A DNA stretch of 64,000 bases. It comes from Aureimonas ureilytica DSM 18598 = NBRC 106430 (lineage in GTDB: Bacteria; Pseudomonadota; Alphaproteobacteria; Rhizobiales; Rhizobiaceae). The DNA is taken from contig NZ_ARQE01000001.1 of NCBI RefSeq assembly GCF_000382705.1, positions 725,551-789,550 of the forward strand, read 5' to 3'. This document shows positions 33,370 to 41,134 of this stretch, in pieces (positions within the stretch are counted from its first letter, which is position 1; each line of letters starts with the position of its first letter). Under the pieces are notes generated by a model that was not told the origin of the DNA, ran no database searches, and saw nothing but the letters and a program-made list of their open reading frames with translations. The translations under genes and the position numbers were made by a program.

Positions 33370-35169
33370 ATGGCTCGCTCCGCTGCTCTTTCCGTCTCCG
33401 CCCCCGCGGACCCTTCCATGCTGAACGACCGGCAGACCGGCCCGCTGCGCGAGCTTCTGGCTGATGTCCACCAGTGGAACGTCTCGTCGGAGGCCGTGTA
33501 TCTGGGCGCCGGCAACGATCTTCAGACGCTTCACCGCCGCATCGGAACGGTGCGCGACTCGATCCGCCAGTCGACTGAGGCCGTCGCCTCGGACGAGGGC
33601 GACCGCGTCGAGACGCTGCTCGCCGAAGCCGCGTCCACCGCGACGCAGCTCGAAACGCTGGCCGGCGAGCGCTCGCGCATCCTGCGCGTCCTGTCGGAGG
33701 GCGTCGTGACCGCCGCCGAGGGCGCCTCGGCCGTCGCGCTCGTGTTCCGCCTTCTCGACTATGTCGTGCTCGTCGCGCGCACCCATGTCGAGGGCATGAC
33801 GCAGGCGCGCGACGTGCTCGTGCCCTTCACCGAACATGTCCACGAACTCGTCGGCTCGGGCCAGACGGTGGCCCGCGCGCTCGACGCCCGCGTTCGCACG
33901 GTTCAGGGCCATATCGCCGAAAGCCGCACGATCGACGCGCGCGTCGGCGGCCGGGCGCTCGTGGGCGAGGCGAGTCTGGCCTTCCAGTTCCGCTCGCTCA
34001 ACCGCCGCCTGTCGCAGGAGCGCGACGCCGCGTCCACGACGCGCGAAGCGGCCCATCGCTCCTTCTCGGTGATCCGCGACGCGGTCGGCGGCCTCGTCAT
34101 GGGCCTCCAGTTCCACGACATCGCGCGCCAGCGCCTGGAACACACGCTGACCAATCTGGAGCGGCTCTTCGTTCTGGCCGAGACCGGCGTCCTCACCCCC
34201 GACAGCGCGCCGATGGAAGGCAAGTCGCGGCTTCTGGCGATCCGCCGGATCGTGGAGCTCGAGATCGCCCAGCTCACCAGCCTGACCGAGCTCTACGAGA
34301 CGAAGATGGGCGAGGTTCACGCCAATCTCGACGTTCTCGCCGGCGAGATCGTGGAAAGCGACCGCATCCTGTCCTCGCTCTTCTCGGACGAGAGCGGCAA
34401 GGGCGGCAAGAGCGCCATCGCCGTCCTGGAAGCGGAAGCGGTGAAGGTGCGCGAGCGCTTCGAGCGCGGCGAGGCCGACCGGCGCCAGCTCGACGCCTCG
34501 CTCCACGAATGCGTCGAGGCCGCCGGCCCGCTGATCGCGATGACCGACGAACTCGCCTCGCTGGAACACACGCTGCGTCTGGCCGGCTTCAACGCCGCCG
34601 TGCGCGCCGCCCATGTGGACTCGGGCGACGAGACGATCGGCTATATCGCCCGCGAAATCCGCGAGCAGGCGACCGTCGCCAAGTCCCAGGCCGATCTTGT
34701 GCGCGAAGGCATCGAGATGGCCGTGTCGGCGACGCGCGAGCTGGAAGACACGATCCTGCCGCGCATCGCCGAGGCCGAGACCTGGATCGCCGAGCGCTTC
34801 GTCACCGCGACCGACATTCTCTCGCGCATCGAGGCGGCCTGCATGGAGCGCCTGCGCGACGCGGCCACCAATGCGCGCGGGCTCGACGAGCGCATCCGCA
34901 CCATCGCCAGCCTGATGACGCCCCATGTCGAAGGCTGCGCCCTGATGCGCCGCACGATCGGCCAGCTTCAGGTGATGCTGGAAGGTCTGCCGGACGAGCC
35001 GATCTCGCCCGAGGACGCGCTGCGCCTGCACAGCCTTCTGGCCACGCAGTACACGATGGCCGAGGAGCGCGCGATCTTCGAGGCCTCGTTCCGCGGCGTC
35101 GGCCTGCCGCCCTCCGCCATGGCGGCCCCCGCACCCGCGAGCGACGATCTCGACGATTTCCTGTTCTGA
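33370..35169 (+). CDS. soluble helical chemotaxis protein with MCP-like hairpin and CheZ-like D-x-x-x-Q motif
   Basis: 599 residues, almost wholly helical and heptad-like, with no membrane segment or signal peptide. Three parts stand out. Residues 246-258, LQFHDIARQRLEH, place D250 and Q254 four apart on a helix, as in the CheZ phosphatase motif D-L-T-G-Q. Residues 398-436 (LEHTLRLAGFNAAVRAAHVD, then IGYIAREIREQA) resemble a degenerate MCP signalling hairpin. The C-terminus, after an Ala/Pro linker, is SDDLDDFLF, acidic and hydrophobic like the CheY-binding CheZ tail. It is the last gene of che operon 2, seven bases after cheB and before a strong terminator. I infer a cytoplasmic signalling protein acting on CheY-phosphate or on the array; the name remains open. 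Confidence 0.75.
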   Translation: MARSAALSVSAPADPSMLNDRQTGPLRELLADVHQWNVSSEAVYLGAGNDLQTLHRRIGTVRDSIRQSTEAVASDEGDRVETLLAEAASTATQLETLAGERSRILRVLSEGVVTAAEGASAVALVFRLLDYVVLVARTHVEGMTQARDVLVPFTEHVHELVGSGQTVARALDARVRTVQGHIAESRTIDARVGGRALVGEASLAFQFRSLNRRLSQERDAASTTREAAHRSFSVIRDAVGGLVMGLQFHDIARQRLEHTLTNLERLFVLAETGVLTPDSAPMEGKSRLLAIRRIVELEIAQLTSLTELYETKMGEVHANLDVLAGEIVESDRILSSLFSDESGKGGKSAIAVLEAEAVKVRERFERGEADRRQLDASLHECVEAAGPLIAMTDELASLEHTLRLAGFNAAVRAAHVDSGDETIGYIAREIREQATVAKSQADLVREGIEMAVSATRELEDTILPRIAEAETWIAERFVTATDILSRIEAACMERLRDAATNARGLDERIRTIASLMTPHVEGCALMRRTIGQLQVMLEGLPDEPISPEDALRLHSLLATQYTMAEERAIFEASFRGVGLPPSAMAAPAPASDDLDDFLF

Positions 35170-35191
35170 CGGGCGCTCGTCTCTCCTCTCG

Positions 35192-35230
35192 AAAACGGCC
35201 GGCCGGGCAGGGTGCCCGGCCGGCCGTTTT
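35192..35230 (+). terminator. strong intrinsic terminator closing che operon 2
   Basis: An 18-bp perfect stem with a GGG loop (arms 35192-35209 and 35213-35230, built on CGGCCGGCCGGGCA) begins in AAAA and ends in TTTT. It therefore works for the convergent LysR gene as well. Confidence 0.93.
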
Positions 35231-35246
35231 CGTTTGGGGGGAAACG

Positions 35247-36128
35247 TCAGCCGAACAGCGCGCGCTCGCCTTGAACGAGCTCGGCGATGAAGTCGGCGAC
35301 CGCGCGGATGCGCGTCAGCTCGCGCGAGGTCTCGTGCGTCACCAGCCAATATTCGCGCCGGATCTCGCAGTCGGGCAGGACCCGCTCCAGCCCCGGCCGC
35401 CCGCCGGCCATGAAGGCGTGGAGAATGCCGATCCCCGCGCCCGCCGCGACGGCTTCCAACTGCCCGAGCGCGGAGGAAATCTCGACCCGGCTCTGCCAGT
35501 CCGGCAGGATTTCGCCGGCATAGTGCAGCGACGGGCTGTAGACGAGATCGTCCACATGGCCGACGAGGCGATGGGCGCGCAGCTCCGCGACGCTGCCGGG
35601 GCGCCCGAACCGGTCGAGATAGGCGCCAGCGCCATAAAGGCCGAGCGCGTAGGACACGAGCCGGCGCGCCACGAGCCGCCCCTGCGAGGGCCGCTCCACG
35701 GTGATCGCGATATCGGCTTCGCGCCGCGAGATCGAGAAGGCGCGCGGCACGGGCACGAGCTGCACGGTCAGCGCCGGATGCCGCTCGGCCAGCGCGCCGA
35801 GGCGCGGGGCGAGGAAGGCCGTGCCGAACCCGTCCGGCGCGCCGATCCGCACCGTGCCGGACAGCTGCGTTTCCGGCTGGCCGAGGCTCGCCCGCGCCCC
35901 CAGCATCTCCGCTTCCATGCGCTCGGCGGCGGCGAGAAAGCTCGCGCCCTCGCGCGTCGTCTCGCAGCCGTTCGGCCGCCGGTCGAAGAGCTTGGCGCCG
36001 AGCGCGGCCTCCAGCGCGTCGAGCCGGCGCCCGACGGTGGCATGGTTCAAGCCCAGCCGGCGCGAGGCCGCCAGAATCTGCCCCGCCCGCGCGACGGCGA
36101 GAAACACGCGCACATCGTCCCAGTTCAT
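35247..36128 (-). CDS. LysR-family transcriptional regulator
   Basis: 293 residues. The winged-helix domain is MNWDDVRVFLAVARAGQILA and LGLNHATVGRRLDALEAALG at the N-terminus, followed by the effector domain from about residue 90 (SGTVRIGAPDGFGTAFLAPR). The subgroup with NHATVGRRLDALE often regulates neighbouring dehydrogenases. It starts at 36128 and is divergent from methylmalonate-semialdehyde dehydrogenase with 109 bp between, so that gene is the likely target. Confidence 0.92.
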   Translation of the reverse strand: MNWDDVRVFLAVARAGQILAASRRLGLNHATVGRRLDALEAALGAKLFDRRPNGCETTREGASFLAAAERMEAEMLGARASLGQPETQLSGTVRIGAPDGFGTAFLAPRLGALAERHPALTVQLVPVPRAFSISRREADIAITVERPSQGRLVARRLVSYALGLYGAGAYLDRFGRPGSVAELRAHRLVGHVDDLVYSPSLHYAGEILPDWQSRVEISSALGQLEAVAAGAGIGILHAFMAGGRPGLERVLPDCEIRREYWLVTHETSRELTRIRAVADFIAELVQGERALFG

Positions 36129-36154
36129 GTCCGGTGACTCCAGGGCTTCAATTG

Positions 36155-36171
36155 GCGCACAACGGGTGCGC
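36155..36171. promoter_or_regulatory. inverted repeat, candidate LysR operator
   Basis: GCGCAC-AACGG-GTGCGC, a perfect 6-bp dyad, lies between the divergent LysR gene and mmsA. LysR proteins bind such dyads in divergent promoters. Binding is inferred from position only. Confidence 0.45.
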
Positions 36172-36237
36172 ATAGGATCTGCTTGATTTCAAGTCCGCGC
36201 TGCGGCTCTCTCCTCTCCAGACAAAGGGAGAGAAGCC

Positions 36238-37734
36238 ATGAACGAGATCGGTCACTTCATCGACGGCGCGCGCGTCGCCGGCACGTCGGGCCGCACGGCC
36301 GACGTCTTCAACCCGGCGACGGGTCAGGTCACGGCGCGCGTCGCGCTGGCGAGCCGCGAAGAGCTGCAGCAGGCGGTGGACGCCGCGCGCGCCGCGCAGG
36401 TGAAGTGGGCGGCGGTCAACCCGCAGCGCCGCGCCCGCGTCTTCATCAAGTTCGTGGAGCTTCTCAACGCCAACATGCAGGAGCTCGCCGAGCTTCTCTC
36501 CTCCGAGCACGGCAAGACGGTCGAGGATTCCAAGGGCGACATCGTGCGCGGCCTCGAAGTCTGCGAGTTCGTGATCGGCATTCCGCACCTGGCCAAGGGC
36601 GAGTTCACCGAAGGGGCCGGCCCCGGCATCGACATGTATTCGATCCGCCAGCCGGTCGGCATCGGCGCGGGCATCACGCCCTTCAACTTCCCGGGCATGA
36701 TCCCGATGTGGATGTTCGCGCCGGCCATCGCCTGCGGCAACGCCTTCATCCTGAAGCCCTCCGAGCGCGACCCGTCCCTGCCGATGCGTCTGGCCGAACT
36801 CATGATGGAAGCCGGCCTGCCCAAGGGCGTGCTTCAGGTCGTCAACGGCGACAAGGACGCGGTGGACGGCATTCTGGAGCATCCCGAGATCGGGGCCGTC
36901 TCCTTCGTCGGCTCGACGCCGATCGCAGCCTATGTCTATGCCGGCGCGACGGCGCGCGGCAAGCGCGCCCAGTGCTTCGGCGGCGCCAAGAACCACATGA
37001 TCATCATGCCCGACGCCGATCTCGATCAGGCGGCGGACGCCCTGATCGGCGCGGGCTACGGCTCGGCCGGCGAGCGCTGCATGGCGATCTCGGTGGCGGT
37101 GCCGGTCGGCGAGGCGACGGCCAATGCACTGGTCGAGAAGCTGATCCCCAAGGTCGAGGCGCTGAAGATCGGCCCCTATACCGACAGCTCGGCCGATTTC
37201 GGCCCGGTCGTCACCAAGGCCTCGCAGCAGAAAATTCTCGGCCTCGTGGAAAAGGGCGTGGCCGAGGGCGCGACGCTCGCCGTGGACGGGCGCGGCTTCA
37301 CCATGCAGGGCTATGAGGACGGGTTCTTCGTCGGCGCCTGCCTGTTCGACCATGTCACGCCCGAGATGGACATCTACAAGGAAGAGATCTTCGGCCCGGT
37401 TCTCTCGGTCGTGCGCGCCAAGGACTACGAAGAAGCGCTGTCGCTGCCGACCCAGCATGAATACGGCAATGGCGTCGCCATCTTCACGCGGGACGGCGAT
37501 GCGGCCCGCGACTTCGCCTCGCGCGTGCCGATCGGCATGATCGGCATCAACGTGCCGATCCCGACGCCGCTCGCCTACCATTCCTTCGGCGGCTGGAAGC
37601 GCTCCTCCTTCGGCGATCTCAACCAGCACGGCCCGGATTCGATCAAGTTCTGGACCCGCACCAAGACGATCACCAGCCGCTGGCCGTCAGGCATCAAGTC
37701 GGGCGCGGAATTCTCCATGCCTGTGATGAAATAA
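36238..37734 (+). CDS. mmsA: CoA-acylating methylmalonate-semialdehyde dehydrogenase
   Basis: 498 residues, the usual length. It converts (methyl)malonate semialdehyde to propionyl- or acetyl-CoA in valine, inositol and beta-alanine breakdown. Aldehyde dehydrogenase fold with GITPFNFPGMIPMWMFAPA and LKPSERDPSLPMRLAEL. The family-specific CFGGAKNHMIIMPDADLDQ lacks the usual general-base Glu, as expected for CoA-acylating members, and the catalytic Cys is in GSAGERCMAISVAV. AAGGGAGAGAAGCC just before the ATG supplies the ribosome binding site. Single gene; likely controlled by the divergent LysR protein. Confidence 0.95.
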   Translation: MNEIGHFIDGARVAGTSGRTADVFNPATGQVTARVALASREELQQAVDAARAAQVKWAAVNPQRRARVFIKFVELLNANMQELAELLSSEHGKTVEDSKGDIVRGLEVCEFVIGIPHLAKGEFTEGAGPGIDMYSIRQPVGIGAGITPFNFPGMIPMWMFAPAIACGNAFILKPSERDPSLPMRLAELMMEAGLPKGVLQVVNGDKDAVDGILEHPEIGAVSFVGSTPIAAYVYAGATARGKRAQCFGGAKNHMIIMPDADLDQAADALIGAGYGSAGERCMAISVAVPVGEATANALVEKLIPKVEALKIGPYTDSSADFGPVVTKASQQKILGLVEKGVAEGATLAVDGRGFTMQGYEDGFFVGACLFDHVTPEMDIYKEEIFGPVLSVVRAKDYEEALSLPTQHEYGNGVAIFTRDGDAARDFASRVPIGMIGINVPIPTPLAYHSFGGWKRSSFGDLNQHGPDSIKFWTRTKTITSRWPSGIKSGAEFSMPVMK

Positions 37735-37786
37735 TCCCGAGCTTTCGGGAGGAGGGACCGCCGGTGCGAAAAGGCATCGGCGGTCC
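37735..37786 (+). other. two hairpins after mmsA
   Basis: A perfect TCCCGA-GCTT-TCGGGA hairpin starts one base after the mmsA stop (37735-37750). A second one, GGACCGCCG with CGGCGGTCC, follows at 37755-37786. Neither has a T-run, so they may protect the 3' end of the mRNA or assist Rho-dependent termination. Confidence 0.5.
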
Positions 37787-37922
37787 TGCCTCGACCCCGG
37801 ACCGCCGGCGGATGGGTGGCGTGCACCAAGAGCCTCGCCTCGACGCGCAGGGTCTTGCCGGCTGAACGAGCCGAGGCTTCCGGCCTCGCGCCCGTCCCTT
37901 TCCATCGCTCCCCAAACCTGCG

Positions 37923-37951
37923 AAAGGCCGGCGGTGCCCCCGCCGGCCTTT
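37923..37951 (+). terminator. bidirectional intrinsic terminator
   Basis: Perfect stem AAAGGCCGGCGG / CCGCCGGCCTTT with a short loop, flanked by A and T residues. It lies 35 bp before the AEC transporter gene, presumably ending the mmsA transcript. Confidence 0.75.
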
Positions 37952-37985
37952 GCCGTTCGTTCCTGCCTCCAAGCGACATGCCCCG

Positions 37986-38912
37986 ATGATCCAGACGCTC
38001 GTTTCCGTGCTGACGCCGGTCTTCTTCATGCTGGGGCTCGGCTTCGTGTCGGGCAAGCGGCACTGGGTCAATCCGCATGGCACCGACATGCTCGGCGCCT
38101 TCATCGCCAAGTTCGCGCTGCCCGTGTCGCTGTTTCTGGCCATCGTCACCGCGCCGCGCCATCTGCTCGCGCCCGAACTCGTGCCGACCGTGGCCTATGC
38201 CGCCGCGCTTCTGTCGGGTTTCGCCATCGCGCTTTACACCGCGAGCCGCGCCGGCTTCTCGCCCGTCACCGCCGCGCTCTACTCGCTGACGGCCGGCATG
38301 CCCAATCTCGGCGGCATCGGCCTTGCGCTGTTCCAGTCGCTGGAGGGCTCCGAGGCGGCCGTTTCGCTCGCCGTCGCCAATCTCGTCGGCACGCTGACGG
38401 TGATCCTCGCCTGCTTCGTGCGGCTGGAAATGCAGGGCGGGGGGCATCCGCTGCGCGCCGTCTCGGCCGCGCTCCTGAAGCCGATGACGATCGTTCCGAC
38501 GCTCGGCTTCGTGGTGGCCTTTCTCGACCTGCCCTTCCCGGACCTCTTCGTCTCGGCCCTGCGCCCCCTCGCGCAGTCGACCGCCGGGGCCGGCCTGTTC
38601 CTGACGGGTGTCATTCTCTCGACGCAGCGCCTTCGCCCGACGCGGCCCGTGATGCTCGGCGCGCTCGCCTCCAACATCGTGCAGCCCGCAGTCGCGCTTA
38701 TCGCCTGTCTGGCGCTGCATCTGCCGGCGCATCTCGAAGCGCGGGCGATCATCGCCATGGCCATTCCCGCCGGCTTCGTCGGCACGATCCTGTCGGCGGT
38801 CTATCGCGAGGGCGCGGAAGAAGCGGGCGGCGTCCTCGTCGCGTCCTCGGCGCTGTCGATCGTCACGCTGCCGCTCTGGATCGTGCTCGCGCTCTGGATC
38901 GGCGGGGCCTGA
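37986..38912 (+). CDS. AEC family transporter (auxin efflux carrier type)
   Basis: 308 residues with eight to ten hydrophobic segments: five N-terminal helices (LVSVLTPVFFMLGLGFVSGK is the first), a central loop near GGGHPLRAVS, and five C-terminal helices. The conserved TAGMPNLGGIGLALFQSL and PAGFVGTILSAVYR match the AEC fold. Members carry small carboxylates or export metabolites across the inner membrane; substrate unknown here. The ATG at 37986 (MIQTLVSVLTP) is chosen since helix 1 begins at once. Confidence 0.88.
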   Translation: MIQTLVSVLTPVFFMLGLGFVSGKRHWVNPHGTDMLGAFIAKFALPVSLFLAIVTAPRHLLAPELVPTVAYAAALLSGFAIALYTASRAGFSPVTAALYSLTAGMPNLGGIGLALFQSLEGSEAAVSLAVANLVGTLTVILACFVRLEMQGGGHPLRAVSAALLKPMTIVPTLGFVVAFLDLPFPDLFVSALRPLAQSTAGAGLFLTGVILSTQRLRPTRPVMLGALASNIVQPAVALIACLALHLPAHLEARAIIAMAIPAGFVGTILSAVYREGAEEAGGVLVASSALSIVTLPLWIVLALWIGGA

Positions 38913-38914
38913 GG

Positions 38915-39559
38915 TCAGGCCGCGCCGTCGCTGCGGATGGCGATGTCGGCCGGGCGGCTGTTCGACAGCACGAGGCGCATGTTCGGCAGATCGTTGCCTT
39001 CGAGCTTCTCGACCAGCGCGTCCGGCGTGTAATCATAGCCGAGCCAGCGCTGCGTCAGGCGCTCGATCAACACGTCCTCGCTCGCCTCGATCATGATCGT
39101 CAGGTCGAAAAGGGCGCCCAGATCCCGCCAGCCGGGCTCGTCCAGCAGAAGATAATTGCCCTCGGCGAGGATGATGCGCACGTCCGGCGCGATGATGCGC
39201 GCGCCGGCCCGCGCGATCTCGATGGAGCGGTCGAACACGGGGACGGCGACCTCGCGCCCGTCGTCCGCGCGCAGGCGTTCCAGCATGGCGCGGAACCCGT
39301 CGAGATCGAACGTGTGCGGCGCGCCCTTGCGCGGGCGATGACCGCGCGCGTTCAGCACCAGATCATCGAGGTGATAGCCATCCATGGGCAGAATGTCGGC
39401 GACGCCCGGCCGGCGCGCGTTGAGGCGCTCCTTCAGCGACTCGGCCGTGGTGGACTTGCCCGAGCCCGGCGAGCCGGCGATCGCGACGATGCGCCGGCGC
39501 TCGCCGTCCTCGCTCAAGAGCGCGTCGGTCAGGCCAGCCAGCGTGGAGCGTTCCGTCAT
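38915..39559 (-). CDS. P-loop sugar/nucleoside kinase (uridine kinase / FrcK-like)
   Basis: 214 residues. Walker A IVAIAGSPGSGKSTTAESL at about residues 23-41, a DGYHLDD catalytic/substrate motif, RKGAPHTFDLDGF, and VRIILAEGNYLLLDEPGW containing the Walker B-like segment. These are hallmarks of the phosphoribulokinase/uridine kinase group. In rhizobia close relatives are annotated as fructose kinase FrcK or as nucleoside kinase; no sugar transporter lies nearby to decide. It converges on the AEC transporter with two bases between stops. Confidence 0.85.
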   Translation of the reverse strand: MTERSTLAGLTDALLSEDGERRRIVAIAGSPGSGKSTTAESLKERLNARRPGVADILPMDGYHLDDLVLNARGHRPRKGAPHTFDLDGFRAMLERLRADDGREVAVPVFDRSIEIARAGARIIAPDVRIILAEGNYLLLDEPGWRDLGALFDLTIMIEASEDVLIERLTQRWLGYDYTPDALVEKLEGNDLPNMRLVLSNSRPADIAIRSDGAA

Positions 39560-39601
39560 CGTCCGATTCCTCCCATCCGGGCGGAATGGGGCTCGCCCGG
39601 T

Positions 39602-41134
39602 TCAGGAGGCCTTTGCCTGAAGGCGCGAGATTTCGCCAGCCCCCCGGTCGCGCTCCGGCTCGAAGCCGGCGAGGCTTTCCGGCTCGCAATCGGCGAAGAC
39701 GCGGCCGACGCCGATCAGGATCGGCCGCTCGATGCCGATGCGCCCGACGATCTCGGCGAGCGTCGCCAGCGTGCCGACGAGCCGCGCTTCCTCGGGCCGC
39801 GAGATGGAGGCGGCGACGGCGACCGGCGTCTCGGCCGGCAGCCCGTGGCCGATCAGCTCAGCGGCGATGCGCGGGGCCATGCGCCCGCCCATGTAGAAGA
39901 TCGTCGTGGCGTGATCGTCGGCGAGCGCCTGCCAGTCGAGATCATCAGGCAACCCGCCCTTCTGCGAATGGCCGGTGACGAAGCGCACCTGCTGCGCGCG
40001 GTCGCGGTGTGTCAGCGAGACGCCGAAGCCGGCGGCGAGCGCGGACGCCGCCGTGATGCCCGGCACGATCGCGACCGGAATGCCCTCGCGCTTCAGTTCG
40101 GCGATTTCCTCGCCCGAGCGGCCGAAGACCGACACGTCGCCCGACTTCAGGCGCACGACATGCTTACCGGCTCTGGCGAACTGCACCATCATCCGGTTGA
40201 TGTCTTCCTGCCGGCACGAGTCGCGGCTGGCGCGCTTGCCGACCAGCATGCGCTTGGCCTCGCGGCGGGCGAGTTCCAGGATGTCGTCCGAGACGAGATC
40301 GTCGAACAGGATGACGTCGGCGGCCTGGAGCGCGCGCACGGCTTTGAGCGTCAGAAGCTCGGCCTCGCCGGGGCCGGCGCCGACCAGCGTCACGCGCCCG
40401 CCGGCCTGCGGGCGGCTGACGAGATCGCGCACGAAGCGGCGCGCATCGGCCTCGGCCACGTCGTCCGGCGCCTTGCGGGTGAAGGCCTCGTCGGAGAAAC
40501 GCTCCCAGAAGGCGCGGCGCGCCGGACCGGGCTGGAGCCGGTCCATCACCTCGGCGCGCACCTTGGCGGCGAGCCTGGCCCAGCCGGTGAGCGTTGCGGG
40601 CAGAAGCGTTTCGATGCGCCGGCGAATGGCCTGGCCGAGGATCGGGGCCGCGCCGTCGGTGGAAATGCCGACCACGACCGGCGAGCGGTTGACGATCGTG
40701 CCAAAGCGGAACTGGCAGAAATCCGGCTTGTCGATGACGTTGACAGGAACGCCCGCGCCCTTCGCCGCGCAATAGAAGCTCTGCGCCTCCGACTCGCTTT
40801 CGCAGTCCGCCACAGCGAGGGCCGCGCCCTCGAAACAATCCAGCGCCCAGGGCCGGTCGTGATGCCGGATCGCGCCGTCCGCGAAGGACAGGGCGAGAAC
40901 GGTGCGCATCTCCTCGGTGAGATGCTCGGCTTCGCAATAGAGATCGACATGGGCGCCGGAGGCCGCCAGGAGTTCCGCCTTCCAGGCCGCGCCGTCCGAG
41001 CCGCCCACCATGGCGACGCGCTTGCCCTTCAGGTCGAAGAAGACCGGGAGCGTCGCAAGCTCGCCCATGCGCTGCGGGCGCGTGCGAGCAGCGGCGGCGG
41101 TGTCGTCAGCGGAGTTCGAGAACGCGCTCGGCAT
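39602..41134 (-). CDS. cysG: siroheme synthase CysG (trifunctional)
   Basis: 510 residues. N-terminal precorrin-2 dehydrogenase/ferrochelatase (about 25-230: LPVFFDLKGKRVAMVGGSDG, ISTDGAAPILGQAIRRRIE) fused to a C-terminal uroporphyrinogen-III methyltransferase (from about 240: VTLVGAGPGEAELLTLKAVR, then VVRLKSGDVSVFGRSGEEI). Together they make siroheme from uroporphyrinogen III. The gene overlaps the 3' end of nasA by 29 bp, tying siroheme supply to the nitrite reductase of this operon. Confidence 0.95.
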   Translation of the reverse strand: MPSAFSNSADDTAAAARTRPQRMGELATLPVFFDLKGKRVAMVGGSDGAAWKAELLAASGAHVDLYCEAEHLTEEMRTVLALSFADGAIRHHDRPWALDCFEGAALAVADCESESEAQSFYCAAKGAGVPVNVIDKPDFCQFRFGTIVNRSPVVVGISTDGAAPILGQAIRRRIETLLPATLTGWARLAAKVRAEVMDRLQPGPARRAFWERFSDEAFTRKAPDDVAEADARRFVRDLVSRPQAGGRVTLVGAGPGEAELLTLKAVRALQAADVILFDDLVSDDILELARREAKRMLVGKRASRDSCRQEDINRMMVQFARAGKHVVRLKSGDVSVFGRSGEEIAELKREGIPVAIVPGITAASALAAGFGVSLTHRDRAQQVRFVTGHSQKGGLPDDLDWQALADDHATTIFYMGGRMAPRIAAELIGHGLPAETPVAVAASISRPEEARLVGTLATLAEIVGRIGIERPILIGVGRVFADCEPESLAGFEPERDRGAGEISRLQAKAS

